Positions 23,707 to 35,516 are shown, numbered from the stretch's first letter. The stretch: DNA of 64,000 nt from Macrobrachium rosenbergii (GCF_040412425.1 NC_089783.1:43137625-43201624), one strand, 5' to 3'. Notes: a model not told the origin generated them from the sequence alone. Numbers and translations: made by a program.

Positions 23707-24024
23707 GAATGGATATGGAATATAGAGATTAGGGTAAAGACCAAGCACTGGGACCTATGAGGTCATTCAGCGCTGGAAAGGAAATTGAGAATAGGTAGGC
23801 TTGAAAGGTGAAACAGGAGGAAAACCTCGCAGTTGCACTTTGAAATAATTGTTAGGAGAAGGTGGATAGCAAGGTGGAAGAAAGATAATATGAATGGAGG
23901 TATAGTAAAAGGAACGAAAGGGGCTGCAGCTAGGGGCCGAAGGATGCTGCAAAGAACCTTTAACAACGCCTACAGTGAACCCCGTTAGGTGCACTGACGA
24001 CACTGCTCCCCTATGGGGATTGGA
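23707..24024 (+). mobile_element. Common SINE-like element, copy 5
   Basis: Full-length copy: GGAATGGATATGGAATATAG at the 5' end, core GGGACCTATGAGGTCATTCAG, and 3' CACTGCTCCCCTATGGGG. Its first ~100 bp and ~30 bp of 5' flank are nearly identical to 22353-22470, so the two regions share a recent local copy event. Confidence 0.88.
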
Positions 24025-24029
24025 TATAT

Positions 24030-25370
24030 ACAGCACAAACCATCGCCCTCTCTCCTTCAACTCAATCACATATAGAACTTGCGTCTTTTCCCTTAATGCA
24101 TAATTTTTTACTATTCTGCTATTCGACTATAAATATTTCCTTACGCCTGAAGTTTAGACGTAACTTCATTGTTAGATAATTCATGCCTGTATAGCAATAC
24201 AAATCATACAATACTGACATACCTTTTATTTTTGTACAATGTATTATCGGTCTATTTGATTTCAAAATTTAATTCAGCTGTGTTGTCTTTGTTGAAAAAC
24301 TAATTCTCTTGTCTTTGTCTTGTGCTATTTCATCTTTGAAGCAAACTTCATTGTTCCTGTTTTTCTTATATTTATCTGTACCACTATACCTCTAGATATG
24401 TGATGCATTTCAATGAGCAAGAATTGTAAAACTCGTGATGCTCTGCTGATTAAAGCTGCATCACGTGCATATTCCAAGTCTGTCAAGGAGGAGCGAATGA
24501 AATAGAAAGAACCTCTGCTGTTTCAAACCTGAAACTATACTCGAATATGACATTTTAGCTTACTGCATGTTAATTTTGCCTTTACAATAAATCTATAAAT
24601 CACTGGTACGAGTTTCCTCTTGGGTAGTGTTGCGGTAGCATGTTTCCTACTAAAAGCTATTACGTGACTAAGTTGTAAATTACCTTAAAACACAAAATCA
24701 TGCATGATATCTGTCTGAATTTTCCGGAATATTTTCTTTTATTTCGTGCAAAATGTTTATTTAGCTGATATTAGCCCCACAAGAAACAACGTTCAAAAGT
24801 TTTCCCCTAAATTCTCTTCTGGGGTTACGCCACTGATAGGCCAATGCACATATTGCCGGAGTTATGCTACCCATAGGCCGATGCTTGTTTTGCATCGTCA
24901 TTTAGTGACATTCCTGTATGATATCAAGATAATTTTATACTTAAGTGAAACCAGTGGGATTATTTGTACACAGTTTTTTAATAACCAAAGAGGTTTCTGC
25001 GGCACGCGACCATAACTTTAATGCAAATGCCAAGGTCTAGACCTTGACAAACGATATAGCATGCGAGTATCACATCGGTTGATATTTGTTTAGTTTATTT
25101 GGTTACCTTTGTAATAACAGTTGTAGTAAATCGGATGACTGTTGCATTAGGTTCTGTGGTAAATGCATGTCTGCTTCAAAAATCTGACTCTTGAATCTAG
25201 GCCAGATAATGCGAGTTTCTCCCGTGTATTTCAATTGTTATGCACAGCGTATGTTGAGGCGCAGCCTCTTGTATACAGTATTTGGAAGAAATATTTTTTT
25301 TAAAGTAACCATTTTTGAAGTCATTCTGATGGATATAACTATAAGTTTGTTACCACCATATTTATATATA
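24030..25370. other. Gene-free stretch
   Basis: No coding exon, splice chain or recognisable repeat seen. AT-rich. Confidence 0.35.
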
Positions 25371-25551
<181 letters not shown>

Positions 25552-26069
25552 CAACATTCCACATTTCATCAAATGACCAGCACCTAGGAACTAAATTCCA
25601 TTTTCAAGCTAGAAAAGACTAACACGTAATCAGTTATACAATGACATTAAATATAAAACTAAAGACAATTAAAAACATGAAAAACAGGCTTCAAATTTAG
25701 TATAAATTACACCGGAAAATATTAAGGCACTAGGGTACCACAAAGAACATAAAAACTATAGGCTGCAACACTGAACATAAAAACATGATGAAACAGTTTG
25801 GCAATGAAATTAAAATCAAACTAAAACATTTATATCAAATACATTAATGTCAAATAAGAGCAGAAGTACTCTTACCGTCTCGTACAATTTAATTTTAAGT
25901 TATTTTAAGTGCAACAGTTGTTGAACCATTGATGGAAGGTTCATGTCTTGTAATAAACTGATTCAGAAAAACAGACAAGAGCGTTTATTTGGAAACTGCG
26001 CAAAGATCTTGTAAAGCTTTGTACTTTATGTGTGGGATCTGATAGCAGGTCTTCCCTTACTATCTAAAG

Positions 26070-26360
26070 CAGTGGTTGTTAACCTTGGGGGGGGGGGGTT
26101 CAGCAATTTCCAAGGGGCCGGGAGCCTTAGGGAAAAATAAAAAAATTCTCTAATTATATTCGTTATTCTCTTACCAAAAGTCACTAAGAAGCAGCGTCAA
26201 ATATCTCACTAATTCATTCCCTAAAGAATGAAAACACACTTCTCTTTTTTTTTTTCCCCTTCAAGTCTGGGAGGGAATTTTGCTCAAAGATGCAAGAGGG
26301 ACGTGGAGGGAAGGACCAACTCTTAGAGGGGGCGTGGTAATAAAAAGGTTAAGAACCACT
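26070..26360. mobile_element. hAT-type MITE with 8-bp target duplication
   Basis: Seen: left end CAGTGGTTGTTAACCTTGG; right end is the inverse of AGTGGTTCTTAACCTTTTT. The flanks are ATCTAAAG (26062-26069) and ATCTGAAG (26361-26368), an 8-bp duplication with one mismatch. Family knowledge: CAGTGGTTCTCAACCT-like termini plus 8-bp duplications mark hAT elements. It is 291 bp, with no ORF, and has a poly-G run (about 26086-26098) and a T-run inside. Non-autonomous. Confidence 0.82.
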
Positions 26361-26722
26361 ATCTGAAGGGTTATCCGTTCTGTGGCTAACAACCCCGTGA
26401 GAGTCGATGTGAACTTCAACTTACGGATATACGTCCATGATATTTCCCAGAAGATTTCGAACGGTTAAGTTCGTCAATGAGACAGGAGAGCGTCATCTCA
26501 TATGATGAGTCCTTAAAATGAAACCAGCTACCAAAGTTCGAGAAGTCTGTAAAAACATAACTGAACTTGACATGAGGCGAATATTATTTACAGCAGAGGA
26601 CAATTCGCGGCGATCAGATTTGGACAAATTTCAGATGCATGGTGAAGTAACAGACACTGATTTCTTATACCAAACTTAAGTTTCACGTTTAGGATGGGAG
26701 AGATCGTCCAAATATCTTGCCT

Positions 26723-27058
26723 GTTAAGGAAATAGGAATGGAATGGAATGGAATGGAACATAGAGTTTAGGCCAAACGCCAGCACTGGGACCTATGAGGT
26801 CATTCAGCGCTGGGAAGGAAATTGCGGGTAGGTAGATTTGAAAGGTGTAACAGGAGGAAAACCTCGCAGTTGCACTTTGAAATAATTGTTAGGAGAGGGT
26901 GGATAGCAAGATGGAAGAAAGATAATATGAATGGAGCTACAGTAAAAGGAATGAAAGGAGTTGCAATTAGGGGCCGAAGGGACGCTGCAAAGAACCTTTA
27001 GTCATACCTACAGTGCACCACGAGGTGCATTGAAGGCATTACCCGTTAAGGAAATAGG
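26723..27058 (+). mobile_element. Common SINE-like element, copy 6, with 14-bp target-site duplication
   Basis: The body is 26737-27044 (308 bp). The perfect direct repeat GTTAAGGAAATAGG flanks it at 26723-26736 and 27045-27058. The body opens with four GGAAT-type units and ends GAAGGCATTACCC. This copy defines both ends of the family and shows that it moves with a duplication of the target. Confidence 0.92.
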
Positions 27059-27458
27059 TTTAATGGAAATCGGTCTTTCCAAAATTCTTGTTTAAATTTC
27101 ATGAAATCATGACATTCAAACCAGACTAAGGCAAACTAAAGCACGGCATAACAAAGTTTTGCAAGATTCAATCTTATATTTAAAAGAGCAGTCATGGTCC
27201 AAATTTTTAAAATTTTTTTAGACCTCGTCTAAATATTCTGCAACTGCCCTTGGAAATTTCAGTCTTTGTCGAATTTTTTTTTCACTATCTTCTAAAGTCA
27301 AGTCATTATATAAGTACTGCCCTTTTAAATTTAAGTCTTCGTCGATTTTTTTAGTTGCTGCCCGCTGAAATTTAAATGACTGGAAAATTGTAGACCAAGA
27401 CTTTTTTTTTTGAAATAAGCATTATCATTAATATATCTATCTATACATACCGGTATAT

Positions 27459-27462
<4 letters not shown>

Positions 27463-27508
<46 letters not shown>
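27463..27508. repeat. (GA)n microsatellite
   Basis: About 23 GA units after a short ATACCGGTATATAT stretch. Confidence 0.95.
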
Positions 27509-27511
<3 letters not shown>

Positions 27512-27899
27512 ATGAGGGAGGTAGGGCATTTTCAATGTTCATTTTGAAGTACAGTATTTGGCTTACGTTTAGACATTCTATAACTCATTTTGTAAAAGTA
27601 AAATATAGTTAGAACAACTTCAGTTGTACAACAAAACAATAATATGAAATATACAGAAGTATACAGTAAGGATGAATAGCAACTTCCAAGTGTACTACTT
27701 ATATCTAGCTAGCCTTGTGCTGGCACGGGCATTAACGCTTAGCCGAATCTTGTTTAAAATATCGAGCTCCGATGGCCGAGGATGTAAGGGAGGAGCCGCC
27801 TTGGTGTAGTTGTACGTCGATTACATCTTTTGAAAAAAAAAAAAAAATAGAGGATATAACGAGAGAGCTCGACTGGTGGATATATAAGTTGGAGTGCAT

Positions 27900-28215
27900 A
27901 GACAAATGGGAAAGACGATGGCCAGCAGGCCACGATTAAGCTGGAAGTGTGACCATCCATCAAGACAATGTTCAAATATCTGGGATTGATAATAGACCCA
28001 GTGCGTGATATGGATAAGGAGGTTACTCAAAACTGGGGAGGCGGGGTGGTTATCAGACGTTCATAGTTACCACATTATGTACCTGAAGTTCCAGGTACAT
28101 AATGCGGTGGTAAGACCTACCATGATGTATAGGCTAGAAGTGACACCACTGAAGAAAACAGAAAATACATTTGACATGGCAGTAATAAGAATGCTCAAGT
28201 AGATGAATGTCCTTT
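27900..28215 (+). pseudogene. RTE-type non-LTR retrotransposon fragment (C-terminal RT region)
   Basis: Seen on the plus strand: FKYLGLIIDPVRDMDKEVTQ in one frame around 27968-28030, then, after a frame change, NAVVRPTMMYRLEVTPLKKT and MAVIRMLK around 28100-28200. Family knowledge: 'FKYLGS' followed by 'VVRP.M.YG.E.W.L.K' and 'E.RMLRWM' is the typical end of an RTE-like ORF2 after the RT domain. The piece is short, frameshifted and 5'-truncated. No endonuclease or catalytic RT box is visible. Confidence 0.65.
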
Positions 28216-28384
28216 TTTATTTTCTACCTTTCCAGTGTACACTGAATTTACTTCAAGAGGTTCTGACTGTTGAGTTTGATTGTTAATATAGTGACAACTG
28301 GCAGGTATCTCACTTGGAGTCATGAATCCACAGACACTTATTGCTCCAATTTAAATGTCTAGTCGCGTAGGATTATCTGAACGT

Positions 28385-28740
28385 ATATGTGTCGATTAAC
28401 AAACATGTAACTTTATTTGGTATCCGAAATCACTGATACAGCAGAATTTTTAGAGCACCTGAGGTAGTGCGTGTAGTTCCCCACCATCACAGGTTTGATG
28501 GTATTAAAATAATCACGTATTGTAAAACGCTATCCAGTGCTGTAACTATGAAAACTAATCTAGCTCATTTTCTTAACATAGGTAACCTGAAAACTCAACG
28601 ATCATCCCCAGCTCACGTGCTTCGAAAACCCTTATATCTTAACATGCTTGCATATTATAAGAAACTGAGGTATGGCTGAAAGTTGGTAACCTTTTTCACG
28701 TACGCTGTTTGGGGGGTCACTACGTTTAAGGGATTTGTGG
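28385..28740 (+). repeat. Diverged local duplication, unit 1
   Basis: Aligns by eye with 29125-29500: AAATCACTGATACAGCAGAATTTT versus AAATCACTGACGTGGCAGAATTTT, shared GAGCACCTGAGGT, AACTATGAAAACT and ATCATCCCCAGC blocks, in the same order. Not a recognised family. Confidence 0.65.
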
Positions 28741-28752
28741 CGAATGTCGTCA

Positions 28753-29005
28753 TTCAGCGCTGAAACGGAAATGAGTACAAAGGTTTGAAAGGTGTACAGG
28801 AAGAAAACCTCGCAGTTGCACTACGAAACCATCGTTAGGAGCGGGTGGATAGCAAGTTGGAAGAATGAGAATATATCTGGAGGAGGTATGGAAAAATGAA
28901 TGAAAGGGGCTGGGTTACAGCCAAGGGCCGAAGGGACGCTGCCGACAGCCTCAAGTAATGCCTAAAGTGCACTGAGTGAGGTGCACTGGCGGCACTATCC
29001 CCTTG
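28753..29005 (+). mobile_element. Common SINE-like element, copy 7 (5'-truncated)
   Basis: Begins within the GTCATTCAGCGCTG core, lacking the 5' ~70 bp. It then carries AACCTCGCAGTTGCACTACG and a 3' GTGCACTGGCGGCACTATCCC. Located between the two units of the diverged local duplication. Confidence 0.85.
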
Positions 29006-29124
29006 AAGACCATTCGCTATAGACTCTTTATTTGGTCATAAACACTTTATATTATTTTTTTGGTGTACTGCACTCAACAGACAGGAAGTAGGTATTGTCG
29101 TACCCCAAGGTACACTGCATTAAA

Positions 29125-29500
29125 AAAAAAACGTATTTAATTTGATATCTAAAATCACTGACGTGGCAGAATTTTCGGAGCACCTGAGGTTGTATGTTGT
29201 GTAGCTCTCCACCATCACACAGGTGTGCTGATCTCTCCGGCCTACTCTTAGGTAATAGTCACCTGATATGAAACGCTGTCCAGTGGTAACTATGAAAACT
29301 GATCTAGCTCACTTTTAACAAACAAGTAACCTGAAAATTCTATGATCATCCCCAGCATCACATGCCTGGCAAACTCCAGGATCCTAATATGCTTACTACA
29401 TACTCTGACAATGAAGCAAGATCCAAAATTGGTAACCTTTCCATGTATGCTTTCTTGGGATCACTGTGTGTAACGGATATGTGGCCAATATCTGTTATCA
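29125..29500 (+). repeat. Diverged local duplication, unit 2
   Basis: Second unit of the duplication starting at 28385. Ends near GATATGTGGCCAATATCTG, matching GGATTTGTGGCGAATGTC at the end of unit 1, exactly where the truncated SINE starts. Confidence 0.65.
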
Positions 29501-29595
29501 GGTACTGACTGTTGTTTGGGGATTAGAAAGTTTTTTTTTTTTTTCATAATTAGTTGACAAACAAGAACGGGTCATACTGGCTTGCAAGAAAGAGA

Positions 29596-29685
29596 ATGTT
29601 AAAGGGGAGTCCAGCTTAAAATATAGGTTAGACCATTTCTTTCTTAAAGGGGAGTCCAGCTTAAAATATGGCTTAGACCATCTCT
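29596..29685 (+). repeat. 45-bp tandem duplication
   Basis: Two near-identical units, AAAGGGGAGTCCAGCTTAAA... and AGACCATTTCTTTCTT versus AGACCATCTCTTTTTA. Confidence 0.8.
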
Positions 29686-30149
29686 TTTTACATTGATGAC
29701 TGCCATAATCTCATTGTGGTTTAATCTGATTATGTTTACTACTACACAAATCTTGCAATTTATCCATCGTAATTGTTTTCCCTGACATCACTATCACTGT
29801 GGGGAATTTACATTGTCTGTCCTATTCACACTTCCCGCATTTTCATATCCTTTACTTCCCAAATGAGGAGGGACCATTCATGGACTCATGGAGTATTTTG
29901 ATCTGCTCCCGATAGCTACTGTCCTGTACTTTTCAAAGGTTACTCCATACATCAAGTACAGTGTCCATGACCTTAAGAGATCCACAAATCCTACTTACTG
30001 GAACTTGTACATGACAATACACACAAATAAATTTCATTCACGCATTTCATCTATAAAGGGAAATTTTCCAACACACAACAAGAAGTAATAAAGTGTACAA
30101 ATAAAAGAACAGTCTGAAAATGGCTGTGGGACAACATACTCTGGGTCTG

Positions 30150-31145
30150 CTCTGGGTATAAATGTAATTTTCGGTAAAGCAAAACCTAACCAACATACTT
30201 CTAATATAAACATCATTTTCAGTAAAGCAAAAACTAAACACACTGGATATAAACTTCATTTTCAGGAAAGCAAAAACTAAACACACTGGATATAAATATA
30301 AACGTCATTTTCAGTAAAGCAAAAATTAAACAATACTCTGGATATAAATGTCATTTTCAGTAAAGCAAAAACTAACCAACATTCTGGGTATAAAAGTCCT
30401 TTTCAGTAAAGCAAAAACTTACCAACATACTCTGGATATAAATGTCATTTTCAGTAGAGCACAAAATAACCAACATTCTGGATATAAAAGTCCCTTTCAG
30501 TAAGGCAAAAACTAACCAACATACCCTGGAAATAAATGCCACTTTCTGTATAGCAAAAACTTACCAACATACTCTGGATATAAACGTCATTTTCAGTCAA
30601 GCACACCCTAATCAACTTACTCTGGATGTAAAAATCATTTTCAGTAAAACAAAAGCTAACCAAAACACTGGATATAAGTCCTTTTCAGTCAAGCAAAACC
30701 TAATCAACATACTCTGGATATAAACATATTTCAGTAAAGCAAAACTAACCAACATACTCTGGATATAAGCATTTTCAGCTAAGCAAAAACTTACCAATAT
30801 ACTCTAGATATGTCTCATTTTCAGCAGAGCAAAAACTAACCAGCATGCTCTGGATAAGAAAGCAAAAACTAACCAACATACTCTGGATATAAACAATTTT
30901 CAGTAAAGCAAAATCTAACCAACATATTCTTGATATAAACGACAATTTTCAGAAAACCAAAAGCTAACCAACATACTCTAGATATAAACGACAATTTCAA
31001 TGAAGTAAAAACTATTCAACATACTCGAGATATGTCATTTTTAGTCAAGCAAAACCTAACCAGCATACCCTGGATATAAACATAATTTTCTGTGAAACAA
31101 AAACTGACCAACACTTTAGATATAAACATCTTTTTAGTAAAGCAA
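30150..31145 (+). repeat. 48-bp minisatellite array (~21 copies)
   Basis: Seen: imperfect tandem copies of a ~48-bp unit made of AACCAACATACTCTGGATAT, AAATGTCATTTTCAGTAAAG and CAAAAACT. Copies diverge by substitutions and small deletions. 48 is divisible by three, so short open frames with a 16-residue periodicity appear on both strands. They lack a consistent start or context, so I read them as artefacts. Confidence 0.92.
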
Positions 31146-31149
31146 AACC

Positions 31150-32630
31150 ATGAACAAAGTGATCAAGCCCTTTTACCTACAGGTCTAACACCGTTCTGAA
31201 AGAGTACGCATGACTCCTCTATACCAGGATTTTATTGCATGGATCGACGTCATTCATCCTTTTCAGAGTTTTGACAGTTTTTCTCTACATTGAGTTGCTA
31301 TCTGGGGCTGTTTTCTTCTCAGATGCCACACTTGTTTGCTTTAAGCTTGCTGATGACCATATCTGTACTGTAGAACCAATGTTTTCAGACTCAGGACTGT
31401 GATTGTGGCAAGTCTTGGGTCAAGTGCATTTGATAAATATTTAACTTCAGCCTATTTTAATATGGTATACATTTGAATTATGTATTCTTATTACTTTATC
31501 AAATACAGTAGTGAAAACAAGCAGCATTCAAGCACCATAAAACTAAAATACAAAACCAAATACTCATGTTTGATTTTACCTTAAGGAAACTGCAACAGTT
31601 CACAGCTATCTTATCACATACACTGGATATAACAAATGCTTAATCACCTACACTGGATATAACAAATGCTTAATCACCAAAAGCAAATTTACAACTAGAA
31701 CAGTGCCCTTAACTCAATATTCTTATTAGGCATGTAGCAATGGTTTTATAACCTGTGATAAAGTTACTTTAGGGTAAATTAAAGTAAGGACTCAACTAAG
31801 CCAAGTACCAGGGATACCTTGCATTATGAAAAGGCACTTATTTTTCCTTATGATAATTAAAATAGCAAGGCAGATCAGCCATGGACAAAGAAAACCAGAG
31901 AATATTCAAATACTTTTACCATATATCGTCAATATCAATTTAAAATTAATCAAAATCCTTCTGGAGATCTTGGAAATATATTTGGCCACCTAACACCAAG
32001 AGTTTTAATTTGAAATAGTAGCTATTAGCTACCCATAGAAGTTGGCACTCCTGCCTGCCACTTGTTAAAAGAAAAAAAGCCTTGTCACCATTTCCATTAT
32101 TTGCTCATGCTATTCAAGAAAACACATTGTCCTAAAAGGTATTCATGTCTTATTCATGCAAGTGGCTTCGGATTTTCTCCTTTTTGAAAATATGAAGGAA
32201 TAACAAAAAGAATATGACTTCTCTCATGTTCCTTTCATTCTCCTTTTCTGGATGGTTGGCCCACAAATATCAAGTAAAACATAACTGGAGTAAAATAGCA
32301 ATCACTTTGCCGTGTACAAGAAAATGAATATGTAGAACTGGAGCAAAAACAATTTTTCATATACCTATTTGAATATCTACCTGGGTCACTGAATAATTAT
32401 GGTGACGAATGCTAGCACTGAGTGGTATGTACCAATTGAAGATAGAGAAGGGAAGGAAAGAGGCACTTCCCCCTTAATGGGTCTGTAAATGAAAAATTTA
32501 ATTTTCTTTAAAAGAGATAGAGTATTTGTTTCAAAACAAAACCATAACTTGTGCTTTACAACAGCCTGAACAACTTGGGTAGGGATTCATTGCCTTGAAG
32601 ATGCTATTACCTATAGGCTCTGGGTCCAAA
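31150..32630. other. Gene-free stretch
   Basis: Apart from the short duplication at 31616-31675, no exon or repeat is supported. Confidence 0.35.
31616..31675 (+). repeat. ~33-bp duplication
   Basis: TACACTGGATATAACAAATG plus CTTAATCACC occurs twice in tandem. Its ACACTGGATATAA core resembles the core of the 48-bp unit upstream, so it may be a satellite relic. Confidence 0.6.
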
Positions 32631-32631
32631 C

Positions 32632-32960
32632 AATCCTTAGGATTGAATTGAACTGTGGAATTTAGGCCAAAGGCCAAGCATTGGGACCTATGACGTCATT
32701 CATCGCTTAAACAGAAATTGACAGTAAAAGGTTTGAAGGGTGTAACAGGAGGAAAACCTCGCAGTTGCACAATGGATCAATTGTTAAGAGAGAGTGGAAG
32801 GTAAGATGGAAGAAAGAGAATATGAAAGGAGGTAAAGTAAAAGGATTGAAAGGGGTTGCAGTTAGGGGCTGAGGCACACTGCATAGAACCTCAAGTAATG
32901 CCTACAGTGTACTGCATGAGGTGCACTGATGGCACAAACCCCCATGTGGGAATCCTTAGG
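32632..32960 (+). mobile_element. Common SINE-like element, copy 8, with 10-bp target-site duplication
   Basis: Body 32642-32950 (309 bp), flanked by perfect AATCCTTAGG at 32632-32641 and 32951-32960. Contains TTTAGGCCAAAGGCCAAGC, GACGTCATTCATCGC and AACCTCGCAGTTGCAC; ends AACCCCCATGTGGG. Confidence 0.92.
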
Positions 32961-33121
32961 GTGAAGGTAAATAGTCCCAACAAATTTGATGAGGCTAACA
33001 AGTGGTCATGATGTAAACTGGAGTCTTGTAAGTCTGGTTAAGGGCTGTATAATCTGAAGTAGTAAAAATATGTACTGTAGAATGCAACACTTCACAATGC
33101 ATGTCAGCATTTACTCCAAAG

Positions 33122-33440
33122 ATCTTTGTACTATAGTTGGAATATAGAATTACACCAAAGGCCAACCGCTGGGACCTATGAGGTCATTCAGCATTGCAAA
33201 GGAAATTGAGGGTAAAGATGGTCTGAAAGGTGTAACAGGAGGAAAACCTCAGTTGCACTACTGAAACAATTGATAGGAGAACGTGGAAAGAAAGATAACG
33301 TGAACAGAGGTCCAATAAAAGAAATTAAAGGGGTTGCAGCTAAGGGCCAAAGGGACGCTGCAGAGAACTTTTGGTTGTCTACAGTGCACTGCATAAGGTG
33401 CACTTACAGCACTAACCCCCTACAGGGAGATATCTTTGTA
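33122..33440 (+). mobile_element. Common SINE-like element, copy 9, with 9-bp target-site duplication
   Basis: Body 33131-33431, flanked by ATCTTTGTA at 33122-33130 and 33432-33440. Contains GGGACCTATGAGGTCATTCAG and GGGACGCTGCAGAGAAC; ends AACCCCCTACAGGGAGAT. Confidence 0.85.
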
Positions 33441-33810
33441 GTTGATCATATAAATTACAAGGATGGATACAATCTGAATTGCAGCAACAATAGTAAAATA
33501 AAAATCTGAAGACTTATGGGTCAAATCTTTTAGATAAACACTGATAGGGAACCTCCAGGAGGCCATATTTCACATCAAGTTAATATCCAAATTCACAAGA
33601 TAAGAGAGAGCAGTGTAGTAGTGGGTGGGATCACCACCCAAATATACATTTGTCCTCATCTGGGGGCCATAGGTCATGACAGGCTTCTGAAGCTGTTACT
33701 CCAGTTCCTTTGTGATTGATCATGCCAGACATCAAAAAATTGATTATGTTTTGTTTCATAATCTTGACATTTTTTAGTTGATTTAGATTCTGGTTGATAT
33801 TCAATGGTTA

Positions 33811-33842
33811 TTATTATTATTATTATTATTATATTATTATTA
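33811..33842. repeat. (ATT)n microsatellite at the LINE 3' end
   Basis: About ten trinucleotide units, slightly interrupted, immediately beyond the LINE 3' UTR; on the element strand this is an (AAT)n tail. Confidence 0.85.
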
Positions 33843-35385
33843 TCATCATTCAATACTGTAGATGAAACCTATTCATATGGAACAAGCCCAAAGGGGCCAT
33901 TAACTTGAAATTCAAGCTTCAAAAGAATATGGTGTTCATTAGGAAGAAGCAAGAGGAAGTAAAGGGAAATACAGAAAGAAGAGATTCCACTTATTAAATG
34001 AGAAAAAATAAATTAAAATAATAGATACAGTAGATAAAAAAATATTAAAATGCAAGACGAACAGTATTAGAGTAGTAATGCACTGAATTTTCGCTTGAAC
34101 TTCTAAAGTTCCAACTGCATGGCATCCTCTGGGAGGCTGTTCCACAGTCCAACGGTGTGAGGAATAAAGGAACTCTGGAACTTAGAAGTTCAACAGCAAG
34201 GCACATTTACTGCATATAGGTGCTGCTGTTCAGTGAATCTGGTTACTCTCGCAGATAAAGGGGATCAGGGATCAACTGTGAATGTGAAAGATCTGTTGAA
34301 AACCAACTAAAGAAAAAGTGACAAACAAGAGACAATCCATCAATGGTCCAAGTCATAACTGCTACTATTAGGAAACAGAAACCTAACACCATGACCCACT
34401 CTATCTAAAAAGAGATAAATCTCTGGCAGCAGCAGACATCCACACCGGAGAACAGTATTCCTGTAAAGGAAGTACTGTATAAATGACCTAAAACAGGTTG
34501 CACTGATTATATCAGTTGTAAATATATGAGGCTTTACAAACAATACCTAACTTTCCTGTGGCATTTGGTGAAATTTTCATTATATGTTTCTCAAAAGTCA
34601 GATTGGAGTCAAAAGTTACACCTAGAATAGTTAAAGCTTCAGACTCATTCAGCAAAGTTCCATCAAACTGAAGGGGAGGATAGGGTGGGAAATCTGTACG
34701 AGAACTACTATCAATGGCGTTTTTATTTTACTGGAGTTCAGGCTTGAATCCCACCAACTACACCATTCACTGATCTGGTCCATATCCCAACTGAGGGTGA
34801 GGGCAGATTCATTTCTCATAAGTGGAGACTTTACTACAACCACAAATGTTGCATCATTGGCATACTGAACAATCCTGTTTTCCAGGACAACAACCGTATC
34901 ACTTGTATACACTAAAAATAACAGTGGACCAAGAACACTGCCCTGTGGAACTCTTGCCACAATAGGTCTTTGTTCACTAAAGATCCCATCCACACCAACT
35001 TGCTGCTGCCTACCTGTAGTAAGGAAATCTTGAAGTAATCCTAAAACATATCCACCCACTCCATGATTCTGAAGCTTCTAAGTAAGTGCCTTGTAATTTA
35101 CTAAATCAAAAGCAACACTAAAATCTATTTGAATTACTCTGCGCTGCAAACTCTCATCAAGGTTCCCTTGCAAATGGCATGTCAAGTCTAAAAGAGCATT
35201 ACAGGTGCCTAACTGCTTCCTGTATGCATATTGACTATCAACTAACAATCCTTTAGATTCCACATACTTATATAATGGTTTAAAAATAAGCTGTTCAGCA
35301 ACTCTGGAGAGCACAGGGAGAATAGAGACTGGCCTGTAGCTACTGCTGTCTGCAGATATGGCTGAATAAAGGTTGGCATTTAATT
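33812..35385 (-). mobile_element. 5'-truncated Jockey/CR1-type LINE, copy 1
   Basis: Seen on the minus strand: RT fragments YRPVSILPVLSRVAEQLIF (about 35355-35300), RRVIQIDFSVAFDLVNYKAL (about 35145-35085) and VPQGSVLGPLLFLVYTSD (about 34960-34905). The catalytic box is altered to YANDATF (about 34865). After a frameshift, a C-terminal segment reads FIPHTVGLWNSLPEDAMQLE near 34160-34100. A TAG stop interrupts the RT near 35078. The 3' UTR ends in an ATT/AAT microsatellite (33811-33842). Family knowledge: IDFS.AFD, PQGSVLGPLLF and YADD are the RT boxes of Jockey-group LINEs. The altered catalytic box and stop mean it is inactive. Confidence 0.85.
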
Positions 35386-35516
35386 TTTTTTGTATCCCAT
35401 AAGATGCTGAAAAAAATTACAGATGTGGAATAATCTCAATAGAGTGCACGACTTAAATACTAATATTATAACTGCAACTACTGAACGTAATGATGTTGGG
35501 TCTAAATTGTACACTG

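Noticed and set aside
23124..24069. Minus-strand frames with 'PLAAAPFVPF'-like sequence, recurring at 33188, 14220 and 61099
   Set aside because: They are the antisense of the common SINE-like element, so the apparent protein similarity between sites is only repeat homology.
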